Shown piece after piece: positions 19,243-28,384 of a stretch of DNA of 64,000 nt (positions are counted from its first letter, which is position 1; each line of letters opens with the position of its first letter). The DNA lies in the NCBI RefSeq assembly GCF_013375155.1, contig NZ_JABXOF010000013.1, forward strand, positions 62,001 to 126,000, read 5' to 3'. The notes below the pieces were generated by a model. It searched no databases. It was not told the origin of the DNA and saw nothing but the letters and a program-made list of their open reading frames with translations. The position numbers and the translations under genes were made by a program. The stretch comes from Serratia ureilytica. GTDB lineage: Bacteria; Pseudomonadota; Gammaproteobacteria; Enterobacterales; Enterobacteriaceae.

Positions 19243-19872
19243 ATGATTGACCTGTATTACGCGCCTACTCCCAATGGTCACAAGATCACCTTGTTTTTGG
19301 AAGAGGTCGGCTTACCCTACCGTATCCATCGCGTAAACATCAGCGCCGGCGAGCAGTTCAAACCGGACTTTCTGAGCATTTCTCCCAACAACAAAATCCC
19401 GGCGATCGTCGATCAGCAACCGGTGGACGGCGGCGCGCCGATCAGCCTGTTCGAATCCGGGGAAATCCTGCTGTATCTGGCGGAGAAGACCGGCAAGCTG
19501 CTGAGCAAGGGCCTGCGCGAACGCGCCGCTACCCTGCAGTGGCTGTTCTGGCAAGTGGCCGGATTCGGGCCGATGCTCGGGCAGAATCACCACTTTAACC
19601 ACTACGCGCCGCAGCCGGTGCCTTACGCCATCGAGCGTTACCATCTGGAGACCAAGCGGCTGTACGGCGTGCTGGAAGCTGAACTGCAAAAACACCCGTA
19701 CCTGGGCGGCGATAACTACAGCATCGCCGATATCGCCACCTACCCGTGGGTCGTGTCGCATCCGCGCCAGCGCATCGATCTGGCGGATTACCCGGCGGTG
19801 CGCAACTGGTTCGAGCGCATCAGCAATCGCCCGGCGACCGAGCGCGCCTACAAACTGGCCGAACAAGCCTAA
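19243..19872 (+). CDS. yfcG: Disulfide-bond reductase YfcG (GST family)
   Basis: A 209-residue glutathione S-transferase-like protein; E. coli YfcG (215) reduces disulfides using glutathione. Visible features are the N-terminal YYAPTPNGHKITLFLEE with the Asn that contacts glutathione, SPNNKIPAIVD with the cis-proline, LFESGEILLYLAEKTG, and the C-terminal helical domain with GDNYSIADIATYPWV. ATG 19243 follows the excellent CAGGAGG. A GC-rich 9-bp hairpin follows the stop. Confidence 0.94.
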   Translation: MIDLYYAPTPNGHKITLFLEEVGLPYRIHRVNISAGEQFKPDFLSISPNNKIPAIVDQQPVDGGAPISLFESGEILLYLAEKTGKLLSKGLRERAATLQWLFWQVAGFGPMLGQNHHFNHYAPQPVPYAIERYHLETKRLYGVLEAELQKHPYLGGDNYSIADIATYPWVVSHPRQRIDLADYPAVRNWFERISNRPATERAYKLAEQA

Positions 19873-19883
19873 GTGCCTCCCCC

Positions 19884-19906
19884 GACTCCCCGTCGGCCGG
19901 GGAGTC
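19884..19906 (+). terminator. Hairpin after yfcG
   Basis: A 9-bp stem (GACTCCCCG / CGGGGAGTC) with a five-base loop, without a clear T run. Possibly a weak terminator before folX. Confidence 0.45.
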
Positions 19907-19983
19907 ACATTGTCCCTGCGTTATCATTTCCCTACTTTCCGTGTATTCTGAACGCTAATAATCAGACCTATGGAGAATCTCTG

Positions 19984-20355
19984 ATGTCTTTCAGTCAACC
20001 CGACGCCGTTATTCGCATTAAAAATCTGCGGCTGCGCACGTTCATCGGTATCAAGGAAGAGGAAATCAACAACCGACAGGACGTCCTGATCAACGTGGTG
20101 ATCCACTACCCGGCGGACAAGGCGCGCAACAGCGAAGATATCGCCGATGCGCTCAACTACCGCACCATCACCAAAGCGATCATCCGCCATGTGGAAGATA
20201 ACCGTTTCGCGTTGCTGGAAAAATTAACGCAGGATGTGCTCGATATCGTAAAAGAACACGCCTGGGTGACCTATGCTGAAGTGGAGATAGATAAACTTCT
20301 GGCCCTGCGCTACGCCGACTCGGTTTCCATGACCATGAGCTACCGCCGGGACTAA
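19984..20355 (+). CDS. folX: Dihydroneopterin triphosphate 2'-epimerase FolX
   Basis: A 123-residue pterin enzyme (E. coli FolX 120), homologous to dihydroneopterin aldolase. It epimerises dihydroneopterin triphosphate to the monapterin form. Diagnostic stretches are [30 protein letters not shown] and [22 protein letters not shown] 19984 follows ATGGAGAATCTCTG. It lies 16 bases before yfcH, which is also its partner in E. coli and probably in the same transcript. Confidence 0.95.
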   Translation: MSFSQPDAVIRIKNLRLRTFIGIKEEEINNRQDVLINVVIHYPADKARNSEDIADALNYRTITKAIIRHVEDNRFALLEKLTQDVLDIVKEHAWVTYAEVEIDKLLALRYADSVSMTMSYRRD

Positions 20356-20371
20356 TTCAGGGAGGTCGACC

Positions 20372-21286
20372 ATGCGGATCCTGATCACCGGCGCAACGGG
20401 ATTGATAGGCTGCAGCCTGACGGCAAGACTGCTGGCGCTTTCTCACCACATTACGGTGCTGACCCGAGACGAACGGCGAGCCCGAGCCCGGCTGGGCGAC
20501 CGGCCGAGCTATTGGCGAACGCTGGACGACCGGCAATCGCTGGATGAATTCGACGCGGTGATCAACCTGGCCGGCGAACCTATCGCCGACAAGCGCTGGA
20601 GCGCGCAGCAGAAAGAGCGGCTGTGCCGCAGCCGCTGGGATCTGACCGAACGCTTGGCGAAGCTGATCAAGGCCGGCAGCACGCCCCCCGGCGTGCTGAT
20701 TTCCGGTTCCGCCGTCGGCTACTACGGCGATCAGGGGCAGGCGGTGGTGACCGAAGAGGAGCCGCCGCACGACGAATTCACCCACCAGCTGTGTCAACGC
20801 TGGGAAGCGCTGGCGCTGCAGGCGCAAAGCGACGCCACCCGCGTCTGCCTGCTGCGCACCGGTGTGGTGCTGGCGCCACAGGGCGGCGCGCTGGCCAAAA
20901 TGCTGCCGCCGTTCCGCTTCGGGCTCGGCGGCCCGATCGGCGACGGTCGCCAATACCTGCCGTGGATCCACCTCGAAGACATGGTCAACGGCATTATTTA
21001 TCTGCTGGATCACGCCACCCTGACCGGCCCGTTCAACATGGTCGCTCCCTACCCGGTGCACAACGAGCAATTCGCCGCCCAATTGGCCAACGTGCTCGAT
21101 CGCCCGGCGTTTCTGCGGGTGCCGGCGTTCGTCATGCGGCTGTTGATGGGGGAAGCGGCGGTGCTGGTGCTCGGCGGCCAGCGGGCGGTGCCGAAGCGCC
21201 TGGAAGAGGCCGGTTTCCACTTCCGTTATCTGGAGCTGGAACAGGCATTGGATGACGTTGTCAATCAGCGGGCCGAAGCCCGCTGA
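20372..21286 (+). CDS. yfcH: SDR39U1-type epimerase family protein YfcH
   Basis: A 304-residue extended short-chain dehydrogenase-like protein (E. coli 297). The nucleotide-binding motif is [12 protein letters not shown] at the N-terminus, with [24 protein letters not shown] and the [14 protein letters not shown] segment of the family. The enzymatic activity is unknown. ATG 20372 follows GGGAGGTCGACC. The stop lies inside a perfect 10-bp hairpin shared with the end of the convergent hisP. Confidence 0.92.
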   Translation: MRILITGATGLIGCSLTARLLALSHHITVLTRDERRARARLGDRPSYWRTLDDRQSLDEFDAVINLAGEPIADKRWSAQQKERLCRSRWDLTERLAKLIKAGSTPPGVLISGSAVGYYGDQGQAVVTEEEPPHDEFTHQLCQRWEALALQAQSDATRVCLLRTGVVLAPQGGALAKMLPPFRFGLGGPIGDGRQYLPWIHLEDMVNGIIYLLDHATLTGPFNMVAPYPVHNEQFAAQLANVLDRPAFLRVPAFVMRLLMGEAAVLVLGGQRAVPKRLEEAGFHFRYLELEQALDDVVNQRAEAR

Positions 21287-21287
21287 T
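21264..21287. terminator. Hairpin at the yfcH/hisP junction
   Basis: A perfect 10-bp stem (ATCAGCGGGC / GCCCGCTGAT) around loop CGAA. It spans the yfcH stop codon and ends 6 bases from the hisP stop. No long T run follows on either strand. Confidence 0.55.
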
Positions 21288-21293
21288 CTGAGG

Positions 21294-22067
21294 TTACTTC
21301 AACGCGCCGGACAGGAACTGCTGCAGGCGCGGGCTTTTGGGATTGCCGAACAGCTCGGCAGGCGGGCCCTGCTCTTCGATCAACCCTTTGTGCAGGAAGA
21401 TCACGTGGTTCGAAACGTGGCGCGCAAATTCCATTTCGTGCGTCACCACCACCATGGTTTTTCCCTCCTCCGCCAGCTTCTGCATGATGCGCAGCACCTC
21501 GCCCACCAACTCGGGATCCAGCGCCGACGTCGGTTCGTCAAACAGCAGCACTTCCGGCTCCATCGCCAATGCGCGGGCAATGGAGACGCGCTGCTGCTGG
21601 CCGCCCGACAGGTGCACCGGGTACTTGCCGCGCGCCCGCTCGTCGATGCCCACTTTATCCAGGTAGCGCACCGCGCGCTCGTGCGCGTCGGCCTTGCTCA
21701 GCCCCAGCACCTGCACCGGCGCCTCCATCACGTTCTCCAGCACCGTCATATGGCTCCACAGGTTAAAATGCTGGAACACCATGGTCAGGCGGGTACGCAG
21801 CAGCTGCAGCTGCTTCTTGTCGAATACCTTCAGCTGGCCGTCCTTGTCGCGCACCATGCGAATATCTTCGTTGTTCAGGCTGATCGAGCCTTCGCTCGGC
21901 TTCTCGAGGAAGTTGATGCAGCGCAGAAAGGTGCTTTTGCCGGAGCCGGAGGAGCCGATGATGCTGATCACATCCCCGGCGTTGGCCGCCAGCGAGACGC
22001 CCTTCAGCACCTCGTGATCGCCATAGCGTTTGTGCAGTTCCGTGACGGCTAATTTATTCTCAGACAT
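21294..22067 (-). CDS. hisP: Histidine/lysine-arginine-ornithine ABC transporter ATPase HisP
   Basis: A 257-residue ATPase, identical in length to E. coli HisP. Walker A is GSSGSGKST at residues 38-46, the Q-loop is in VFQHFNLW, the signature is LSGGQQQRV, and Walker B is VLLFDEPTSALD followed by the switch histidine in VVVTHEM. Two copies energise import through HisQ and HisM. ATG 22067 gives the family length; the frame is open six codons upstream. It is last in hisJ-hisQ-hisM-hisP. Confidence 0.96.
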   Translation of the reverse strand: MSENKLAVTELHKRYGDHEVLKGVSLAANAGDVISIIGSSGSGKSTFLRCINFLEKPSEGSISLNNEDIRMVRDKDGQLKVFDKKQLQLLRTRLTMVFQHFNLWSHMTVLENVMEAPVQVLGLSKADAHERAVRYLDKVGIDERARGKYPVHLSGGQQQRVSIARALAMEPEVLLFDEPTSALDPELVGEVLRIMQKLAEEGKTMVVVTHEMEFARHVSNHVIFLHKGLIEEQGPPAELFGNPKSPRLQQFLSGALK

Positions 22068-22088
22068 GGTTTTTCTTCCCGTCATTTA

Positions 22089-22793
22089 TCAGTGACTAAC
22101 GTGTGCCATCCAGCGTTTTTCAGCTTTGCGGAACAGGCTGATTAACACGTAGGAGATGATCAGGTACAACACCGCCGCAATGCCGAAAGCGTAAAACGGC
22201 TGATAGGTCGCGGCATTGATGTCGCGCGCAATCTTCAGCAGATCCGGCACGGTGGCGGTAAACGCCAGCGCGGTGGAGTGCAGCATCAGGATCACTTCGT
22301 TGCTGTAGGCCGGCAGCGCGGTGCGCAGCGCCGAAGGCAAAATGATGCAGCGATACATCTTGAAGCGCGAGAAACCGTAGGCGTTGGCGGCCTCGATTTC
22401 ACCGTGCGGCACCGAGCGGATCGCCCCGGCGAAGATCTCGGTGGTATACGCGCAGGTGTTGAGCGTCAGCGCCAGGATGGTGCAGTTGAGCCCGCTGCGG
22501 AAAAACGCGTTGAGAAACTCGCTGCCGCGCACGATTTCCAGGCTGTACATGCCGGAGTAGAACACCAGCAACTGCACGTACAGCGGCGTGCCGCGAAACA
22601 CGTAGGTGTAGAGCCACACCGGGAAACGCACCCAGCGCAGGGAAGAGACGCGCGCCACCGCCATCGGGATCGCCAGCAGCCCGCCCATCACCACGGAGGC
22701 GATCAGCAGCCACAGCGTGACCGCCACGCCGGTGAAACGGTAGCCGTCGCTCCACAGCAGCGACTGCCAATACTGTTGCAAAATCTCGATCAT
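22089..22793 (-). CDS. hisM: ABC transporter permease HisM
   Basis: A 234-residue inner-membrane permease (E. coli 238) with about five membrane segments. The EAA loop appears as GEIEAANAYGFSRFKMYRCI, which contacts HisP. The segments YVFRGTPLYVQLLVFYSGMY and NEVILMLHSTALAF are typical of HisM. Its start overlaps the hisQ stop by 4 bases (ATGA), indicating coupled translation. Confidence 0.95.
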   Translation of the reverse strand: MIEILQQYWQSLLWSDGYRFTGVAVTLWLLIASVVMGGLLAIPMAVARVSSLRWVRFPVWLYTYVFRGTPLYVQLLVFYSGMYSLEIVRGSEFLNAFFRSGLNCTILALTLNTCAYTTEIFAGAIRSVPHGEIEAANAYGFSRFKMYRCIILPSALRTALPAYSNEVILMLHSTALAFTATVPDLLKIARDINAATYQPFYAFGIAAVLYLIISYVLISLFRKAEKRWMAHVSH

Positions 22794-23476
22794 AGCTCGG
22801 CCCTCTTGACGCCCAGTGAGTAACGCCGTTCAAGCCACAACAGCACGCCGTTGGAAACGGTAGTGAAAATCAGGTAAACCACGCCGGCTACGATGGCGAA
22901 GAAGAACGGCTGATAGGTGCCTTTCCCCGCCAACTGCGTGGCTTTCACCACGTCGTTCAGGCCAAGGATAGACACCAGCGCCGTCGCCTTCAGGATCACC
23001 TGCCAGTTGTTGCCGATGCCCGGCAAGGCGAAGCGCATCATCGCCGGGAACAAAATGCGCCGAAAGATCTGCGCGCCGCTGAAGCCGTAGGCCGTCGCCG
23101 CCTCAATCTGCCCTTTCGGCACCGCCAAGTAGGCGCCGCGGAAGGTTTCGGTAAAGTACGCGCCGTAAATAAAGCCGAGGGTAATGATGCCGGCGCCGAG
23201 CGGGTCGATATCGATCTGCGAGAAACCGAGCAGCGTGGTGATGTTGTTCAAAGCGATTTGCAGGCCATAAAAAATCAGCAGCATCAGCACCAGATCGGGC
23301 ACGCCGCGGATCAGCGTGGTGTAAGCGCCGAACAGGCCGGAAATAAGGGGGTTGTGGGAGAGTTTGCCGCCGGCGCCGATCAACCCGATCACCACCGCCA
23401 ACAATACGGAACTGAGGGCCAACTCCAGCGTCACCAGAGCCCCCTCGAAAATCAGTTGGGAATAGCCTTGCAGCAT
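22790..23476 (-). CDS. hisQ: ABC transporter permease HisQ
   Basis: A 228-residue permease, the E. coli HisQ length. Its EAA loop is GQIEAATAYGFSGAQIFRRI, and the membrane segments include VTLELALSSVLLAVVIGLIG and LIRGVPDLVLMLLIFYGLQ. It forms the heterodimeric channel with HisM. ATG 23476 (MLQGYSQLIFEG) is separated from hisJ by 82 bases that include a short GC hairpin. Confidence 0.95.
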   Translation of the reverse strand: MLQGYSQLIFEGALVTLELALSSVLLAVVIGLIGAGGKLSHNPLISGLFGAYTTLIRGVPDLVLMLLIFYGLQIALNNITTLLGFSQIDIDPLGAGIITLGFIYGAYFTETFRGAYLAVPKGQIEAATAYGFSGAQIFRRILFPAMMRFALPGIGNNWQVILKATALVSILGLNDVVKATQLAGKGTYQPFFFAIVAGVVYLIFTTVSNGVLLWLERRYSLGVKRAEL

Positions 23477-23513
23477 CTACTTCACCCTGTCGTCTAGGAT
23501 CCGAACCATCGGA

Positions 23514-23527
23514 GCCGGCGCACCGGC
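23514..23527 (-). other. Intercistronic hairpin between hisJ and hisQ
   Basis: GCCGG-CGCA-CCGGC forms a small stable hairpin just after the hisJ stop. It may protect the hisJ message, in line with the much higher need for the binding protein than for the permeases; a REP element serves this spot in Salmonella. Confidence 0.4.
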
Positions 23528-23558
23528 CCCGCAGTCACAGCATGGAACGGTTAGCGGA

Positions 23559-24341
23559 TTAGCCGCCGTAGACGTCGAAGTCGAAGTACTTTTTCGCGTA
23601 TTTATCGTAGGTGCCGTCTTTGCGCATCTCGGCGAAGGCTTTGTCCAGCGCCGCTTTCAGCTCGGTATCGGTTTTGCGCAGCCCCATGCCGGTGCCGACG
23701 CCAAAGAATTTGTCATCCTTCACCGATTCGCCGGCGAACGCATAGTCTTTGCCCGGCGGCTGTTTCAGGAAGCCATCGCTGCCCGCCACTTCATCCTGGA
23801 AGGCGGCGTCGATGCGCCCGGAGGCCAGATCGGCGTAGACCAGATCCTGGTTCTGATAAGGCACCACGGTGACGCCCTTCGGCTGCCACATGGCGTTGGC
23901 GTAGGCTTCCTGGGTCGTGCCCTGCAGCACGCCCACGCTCTTGCCTTTCAACGCATCCACGGTAGGCAACAGCTTAGACCCCTTCGGCGCGATCAGGCGG
24001 GCGTTGGCGGCATACAGCTTGTCGGTAAAGGCGATTTCCTGCTGGCGTTTTTCGGTGATGGACAGCGAAGAGATGATAGCGTCGATCTTTTTCGCCTTGA
24101 GGGATGGGATCAGCGCGTCAAAGTCGCTCTCCACGAAGGTGCATTGGGTATTTATGCGTTTGCACAGCTCTTTGGCCAAATCGATATCGAAGCCGACCAG
24201 CTCGCCTTTGGCATTTTTGGATTCAAACGGCGCGTAAGTCGGATCGGTGCCAATCTTCAATGTCGATGGGATAGCGGCGAATGCGCTGTTTGCGGCCGCC
24301 AAAGCCAAGACTAAAGGAAGAACCTTAACCAGCTTTTTCAT
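23559..24341 (-). CDS. hisJ: Periplasmic histidine-binding protein HisJ
   Basis: A 260-residue solute-binding protein. A 22-residue signal peptide ends ANSAFA, then [21 protein letters not shown] follows. The disulfide pair is in [11 protein letters not shown] and the ligand region is [15 protein letters not shown]. It delivers histidine (and probably arginine or lysine) to HisQMP. E. coli has the paralogue argT immediately upstream; no argT is present here. ATG 24341 is preceded by TTGAGGGTAATTT. Confidence 0.96.
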   Translation of the reverse strand: MKKLVKVLPLVLALAAANSAFAAIPSTLKIGTDPTYAPFESKNAKGELVGFDIDLAKELCKRINTQCTFVESDFDALIPSLKAKKIDAIISSLSITEKRQQEIAFTDKLYAANARLIAPKGSKLLPTVDALKGKSVGVLQGTTQEAYANAMWQPKGVTVVPYQNQDLVYADLASGRIDAAFQDEVAGSDGFLKQPPGKDYAFAGESVKDDKFFGVGTGMGLRKTDTELKAALDKAFAEMRKDGTYDKYAKKYFDFDVYGG

Positions 24342-24645
24342 AAATTACCCTCAAATTGATTTTTTTGATGCCACTACGGGCATTACTTTTCCCCACCAAA
24401 TCAATTTGCAGTAATCGTGCCACATTAGGTGCTACGGGCGGAGGGAACGGCTCCGGCCTTCACAATACTGTTTCCTGGGACGATAACCGCAAAATTAAAT
24501 CGGCCGCTCGGGGCCGCGCCACTGGCAGCCGCGACAGGACGGCGCCATGAAACAGTGAACGTGATGAAGTGGGATCATTATGGTGCATGCGCAGCCCTAA
24601 TTCAGTGCGGTGTTGCACAAATGTACCAATTTGGGGATGAAAATG
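24342..24645. promoter_or_regulatory. Intergenic region hisJ / ubiX
   Basis: These 304 bases lie upstream of hisJ and downstream of ubiX. The part next to hisJ is A/T-rich and probably holds the hisJ promoter. I find no argT remnant and no confident operator. Confidence 0.4.
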
Positions 24646-25218
24646 TTAATCAGCACCCTGCCAACGGGTGAACAGATCGGCCGGCAATTCGATATCAAAC
24701 TGATCGATCACCCGATTGACGGTCTGATCGATGATGTCTTCCACGCTTTTCGGCTGGTGATAAAACGCCGGCACCGGGGGCATGATCACCGCGCCCATTT
24801 CCACCGCCTGCGTCATCAGCCGCAGGTGCCCAAGGTGCAACGGCGTTTCACGCACGCACAATACCAGGCGGCGGCGTTCTTTCAGCACCACGTCGGCGGC
24901 GCGGGTCAGCAGTCCGTCGCTGTAGCTGTTGACGATGCCGGACAGCGTTTTGACTGAACAAGGCAAAATCGCCATGCCCAGGGTTTTGAAGGAACCGGAA
25001 GAGATGGCGGCGGCGATATCGCGCGCATCGTGAACCACATCGGCCAGCGCCTGCACTTCACGCAGACTGTACGGCGTTTCCAGCGCCAGCGTCTGCCTTG
25101 CAGCGTTGCTCATCACCAGATGGGTTTCCACCTCTGCGACGTCGCGCAAGACCTGCAACAGGCGCACGCCGTAGATCGCGCCGCTGGCGCCGGAAATGCC
25201 GATGATGAGTCGTTTCAT
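24646..25218 (-). CDS. ubiX: Flavin prenyltransferase UbiX
   Basis: Makes the prenylated FMN cofactor used by the decarboxylase UbiD in ubiquinone synthesis. It has 190 residues (E. coli 189). The FMN-binding N-terminus is LIIGISGASGAIYGVRLLQVL, then SSGSFKTLGMAILPCSVKTLSG and RRLVLCVRETPLHLGHL, all signature parts. ATG 25218 is chosen for the MKRLIIGISG start; the frame is open 19 codons further. It follows purF by 139 bases, as in E. coli. Confidence 0.95.
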   Translation of the reverse strand: MKRLIIGISGASGAIYGVRLLQVLRDVAEVETHLVMSNAARQTLALETPYSLREVQALADVVHDARDIAAAISSGSFKTLGMAILPCSVKTLSGIVNSYSDGLLTRAADVVLKERRRLVLCVRETPLHLGHLRLMTQAVEMGAVIMPPVPAFYHQPKSVEDIIDQTVNRVIDQFDIELPADLFTRWQGAD

Positions 25219-25357
25219 GAAGAATGGCCTCTGCCGTAAAAAGTAAAAAATAAGATCAGGCAGACTTTGCCGCAATGGCGAGGGATAAGCAAGTTCACAG
25301 GAGCAAGGCGCACCGCCGCAGACGCGACGATGCCCCCTGATGGATCAACACAGGCGG

Positions 25358-26875
25358 TTAGCCTTCGTTATGCAGTTCCAGATTTTCCGCTTCGGTTTGT
25401 CCCCGCAGCGCCTTGGCGTCGTCGTTGCGCAGCGACTCCAGGTATTCCAGATAGCTTTGATCGACGTCTTTGGTCACGTAGATGCCGTTGAATACCGAGC
25501 ATTCGAACTGGGTGATGTCCGGGTTTTCTTCACGCACCGCTTCGATCAGATCGTCGAGGTCCTGGAAGATCAGCCCATCGGCGCCGATGATTTGGCGGAT
25601 TTCATCCACTTCGCGCCCGTGGGCGATCAGTTCGTTGGCGCTCGGCATGTCGATGCCGTAGACGTTAGGGAAACGCACTTCCGGCGCGGCGGAAGCCAGG
25701 TACACGCGCTTGGCGCCCGCTTCGCGCGCCATCTCGACGATCTGCTCTGAGGTCGTGCCGCGCACGATGGAATCATCCACCAGCAGCACGTTCTTGTCGC
25801 GGAACTCGGCGCGGTTGGCGTTCAGCTTGCGGCGCACCGACTGACGACGCGCCTGCTGGCCCGGCATGATGAAGGTGCGGCCGACGTAGCGGTTCTTCAC
25901 AAAGCCCTGGCGGTAGGGTTTGTCGAGAATGCGCGCGATCTCCAGCGCGATGTCGCAGGAGGTTTCCGGAATCGGGATCACCACGTCGATGTCCAGATCT
26001 TCCCATTCGCGGGCAATCTTCTCGCCCAGCTTCTGGCCCATGCGCACGCGGGCGCTGTAGACCGAGATCTTGTCCATAAAGGAGTCCGGGCGCGCGAAAT
26101 AGACGTATTCGAACAGGCACGGATTGGTTTTCGGATTCTCTGCGCACTGGCGGGTGAACAGCTGGCCTTTGGTGGTGATGTACACCGCTTCGCCCGGCGC
26201 CACGTCGCGCAGGAATTCAAAGCCCAGGGTATCCAGCGCCACGCTCTCGGAAGCCACCATATACTCGCTGCGGCCATCTTCCAGCGTGCGTTTGCCGATC
26301 ACCAGCGGACGAATGCCGTACGGGTCGCGGAACGCCAGCAGGCCGTGGCCGATAATCATCGCCACGCAGGCGTAAGCGCCGCGCAGTTGCTGATGCATGG
26401 CGGCGACCGCGGTAAAGATGTTGTCGGCCTCCAGCGGATAATGCGGGAAGCGATCCAGCTCGCTGGCCAGCACGTTCAGCAGGATTTCCGAGTCGGAGGT
26501 GGTGTTGACATGGCGGCGGCCGCTTTCGAACAGCTTTTGGCGCAGCTCATGGGCGTTGGTCAGGTTGCCGTTGTGGGCCAGCGTAATGCCGAACGGCGAG
26601 TTGACGTAGAAAGGCTGGGCCTCAGAAGCGCTCGAGCTGCCGGCCGTCGGGTAACGCACATGGCCAATGCCCATGTTGCCCTGCAAGCGTTGCATATGGC
26701 GCGCCTCAAACACATCCTTCACCAGGCCGTTGGCTTTGCGCAAACGGAACCCGTTGTGGGCGTCAATGGTGACGATGCCTGCGGCATCTTGGCCACGGTG
26801 CTGAAGCACCGTCAGCGCATCATAAATCGACTGGTTTACCGGCATAAAACCGGCGATACCGACAATACCGCACAT
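25358..26875 (-). CDS. purF: Amidophosphoribosyltransferase PurF
   Basis: First committed step of purine synthesis: PRPP plus glutamine to phosphoribosylamine. It has 505 residues, equal to E. coli. The N-terminal glutamine amidotransferase has catalytic Cys2 in [10 protein letters not shown]. The PRPP-binding motif is [18 protein letters not shown], and the segment [12 protein letters not shown] is characteristic. It lies 21 bases after cvpA in one operon, under the PurR box upstream of cvpA. Confidence 0.98.
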   Translation of the reverse strand: MCGIVGIAGFMPVNQSIYDALTVLQHRGQDAAGIVTIDAHNGFRLRKANGLVKDVFEARHMQRLQGNMGIGHVRYPTAGSSSASEAQPFYVNSPFGITLAHNGNLTNAHELRQKLFESGRRHVNTTSDSEILLNVLASELDRFPHYPLEADNIFTAVAAMHQQLRGAYACVAMIIGHGLLAFRDPYGIRPLVIGKRTLEDGRSEYMVASESVALDTLGFEFLRDVAPGEAVYITTKGQLFTRQCAENPKTNPCLFEYVYFARPDSFMDKISVYSARVRMGQKLGEKIAREWEDLDIDVVIPIPETSCDIALEIARILDKPYRQGFVKNRYVGRTFIMPGQQARRQSVRRKLNANRAEFRDKNVLLVDDSIVRGTTSEQIVEMAREAGAKRVYLASAAPEVRFPNVYGIDMPSANELIAHGREVDEIRQIIGADGLIFQDLDDLIEAVREENPDITQFECSVFNGIYVTKDVDQSYLEYLESLRNDDAKALRGQTEAENLELHNEG

Positions 26876-26896
26876 GTTGTCTTTTCCTCATCAGCG

Positions 26897-27397
26897 CTAC
26901 CGCCCCGGCAATTGGGTCGGCAAGAAACTCGACGTGCTCTGCAGGTAGTCAAAGAACCACCTGATGACGTAACTGAACTGGGGAATCAGCTGCGACTGTT
27001 TCCAGTCGGCACTTTGTGAAAAGCCGGTAAAGGTATCCAGGAAGAACAGGATCGCCGCAACGATCAACACGCCGCGCAATGCGCCGAAGCAGATGCCCAG
27101 CACCCTGTCGGTGCCCGACAGCCCGGTTTTCTCTACCAGTGAGCTAATCACATAGTTAACAATAGCCCCTACGATCAGGGTCGCGATGAACAAAATCGCG
27201 ATCGCGATGCCGTTTCGCACCAGTTCATCTTCAAAACGAGTGAAATAGACCGCAAGGTAAGAGTAGAAATGGCTGGCAACAAAAAACGCACATCCCCATG
27301 TCACAAGTGACAATGCTTCGCGAACAAACCCTCGGATCAGGCTCACCAGAGCCGAAAATCCAATCACCGCTATAATGACGTAATCAATCCAGACCAT
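26897..27397 (-). CDS. cvpA: Colicin V production protein CvpA
   Basis: A 166-residue inner-membrane protein (E. coli 162) with four hydrophobic segments. It begins MVWIDYVIIAVIGFSALVSL and contains FVREALSLVTWGCAFFVAS and EKTGLSGTDRVLG. In E. coli it is needed for colicin V export and contributes to envelope and bile tolerance. It is the first gene of cvpA-purF, with a PurR operator about 60 bases upstream. Confidence 0.95.
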   Translation of the reverse strand: MVWIDYVIIAVIGFSALVSLIRGFVREALSLVTWGCAFFVASHFYSYLAVYFTRFEDELVRNGIAIAILFIATLIVGAIVNYVISSLVEKTGLSGTDRVLGICFGALRGVLIVAAILFFLDTFTGFSQSADWKQSQLIPQFSYVIRWFFDYLQSTSSFLPTQLPGR

Positions 27398-27455
27398 GAA
27401 CTATTCCAATGATGAATCGCCCCTGCATCCAATTCGCGGCGAATTCTAACAGAAA

Positions 27456-27471
27456 AAGAAAACGTTTGCGT
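27456..27471 (-). promoter_or_regulatory. PurR operator of cvpA-purF
   Basis: On the minus strand ACGCAAACGTTTTCTT matches the PurR consensus ACGCAAACGTTTGCGT at 14 of 16 positions, centred on CG. It lies 59 bases upstream of cvpA and fits purine repression of the operon as known in E. coli. Confidence 0.85.
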
Positions 27472-27601
27472 AGGGGATTTCCTACCACGTTACAAATAAA
27501 AAGCGGCGATTAAAAAATTCCCAATCGCCGCGCCTACATAGGTGATTTCGCCTGTAAAAGGCGCGGTTTCTCTCGAGATCTCTCCACCACTCCTTAATTC
27601 A

Positions 27602-27623
27602 GGGGCGTATCCTGCTGCGCCCC
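27602..27623 (-). terminator. Weak hairpin after dedD
   Basis: GGGGCG / CGCCCC stem with a ten-base loop, just past the dedD stop. No T run follows, so termination is uncertain. Confidence 0.3.
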
Positions 27624-27631
27624 TGCGGGGT

Positions 27632-28384
27632 TTAACGACCGTACGGCTTCACCTGCCCGCTCAGCCCGCTGATCGAGTTCAGCGACGGCAATGCCGCCTG
27701 CAGCTTCTGCTTGGAAGCATCCGGGCCGACGTAGATGCGGGTGATCTGCCCTTGCACCGGCGTTGACGGCACAGTGAAGGCGCGATAGCCCGAAAGACGC
27801 AGCGAAGCGACAATCTCGTTCGCCTTGGCGGCATTCTTCAACGCCCCGAGCTGCACGACATAGGCTTGCCCGGCCGGCGCTTTTTCTTCCGCCGGTTTCG
27901 GCTGCGGTGCCGGCTCAGGCTTCGGCGTCGGTTCAGGTTTCGGTTCCGGCTTAGGCGTCGGTTTCACTTCCACCGGCTTCGGCTGCGGCGCCGGTTTCGG
28001 TTTCACCTCTACCGGTTTGGTTTCCACCGGTTTCGGCTTAGGCTGCTGCTGCACCGGCTGAGGACGCGTCTCGACCGGCGGCGGCGCCACCTGCGTCGGT
28101 TGCTGAGCATTCTGTCGCACCGCCTGTTGCGCCGCCGCTTCGTTAGCCGCCTGCTGCTCGACCAGCGCCCCCGCCCCTTCCGGCGGCTGCGCCGGCAACG
28201 GCTGCGTCACCGGCGGCAACACGTCGTTCTCTTCGACGTCGCCCGCCTTCGGCACCAAAGGAATGGCCGCGAATTCATCCTCGTAATGCTTCTTTTTGCC
28301 GTCCAGCAACCCTGGTAGGATGATCACCCCCAGCGCCACCAGAATCACGGTTCCGACCAGTCGGTTCTGAAATTTACTCGCCAC
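27632..28384 (-). CDS. dedD: Cell-division SPOR-domain protein DedD
   Basis: Bitopic membrane protein of 250 residues that binds denuded septal peptidoglycan. One membrane segment is near the N-terminus (LVGTVILVALGVIILPGLLDG). A long proline/lysine/glutamate linker (about residues 100-168) contains repeats of the PKPVE and KPEP type. The C-terminal SPOR domain starts at AYVVQLGALKNAAKANEIVA and ends near the stop. E. coli DedD has 220 residues; the extra length lies in the linker. The ATG directly abuts the folC stop. Confidence 0.94.
   Translation of the reverse strand: MASKFQNRLVGTVILVALGVIILPGLLDGKKKHYEDEFAAIPLVPKAGDVEENDVLPPVTQPLPAQPPEGAGALVEQQAANEAAAQQAVRQNAQQPTQVAPPPVETRPQPVQQQPKPKPVETKPVEVKPKPAPQPKPVEVKPTPKPEPKPEPTPKPEPAPQPKPAEEKAPAGQAYVVQLGALKNAAKANEIVASLRLSGYRAFTVPSTPVQGQITRIYVGPDASKQKLQAALPSLNSISGLSGQVKPYGR

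Noticed and set aside
27866-28318. Arg/Phe-rich plus-strand ORF (150 codons) with repeats
   Set aside because: Complement of the Pro/Lys/Glu linker of dedD; the repeats are explained by that gene.
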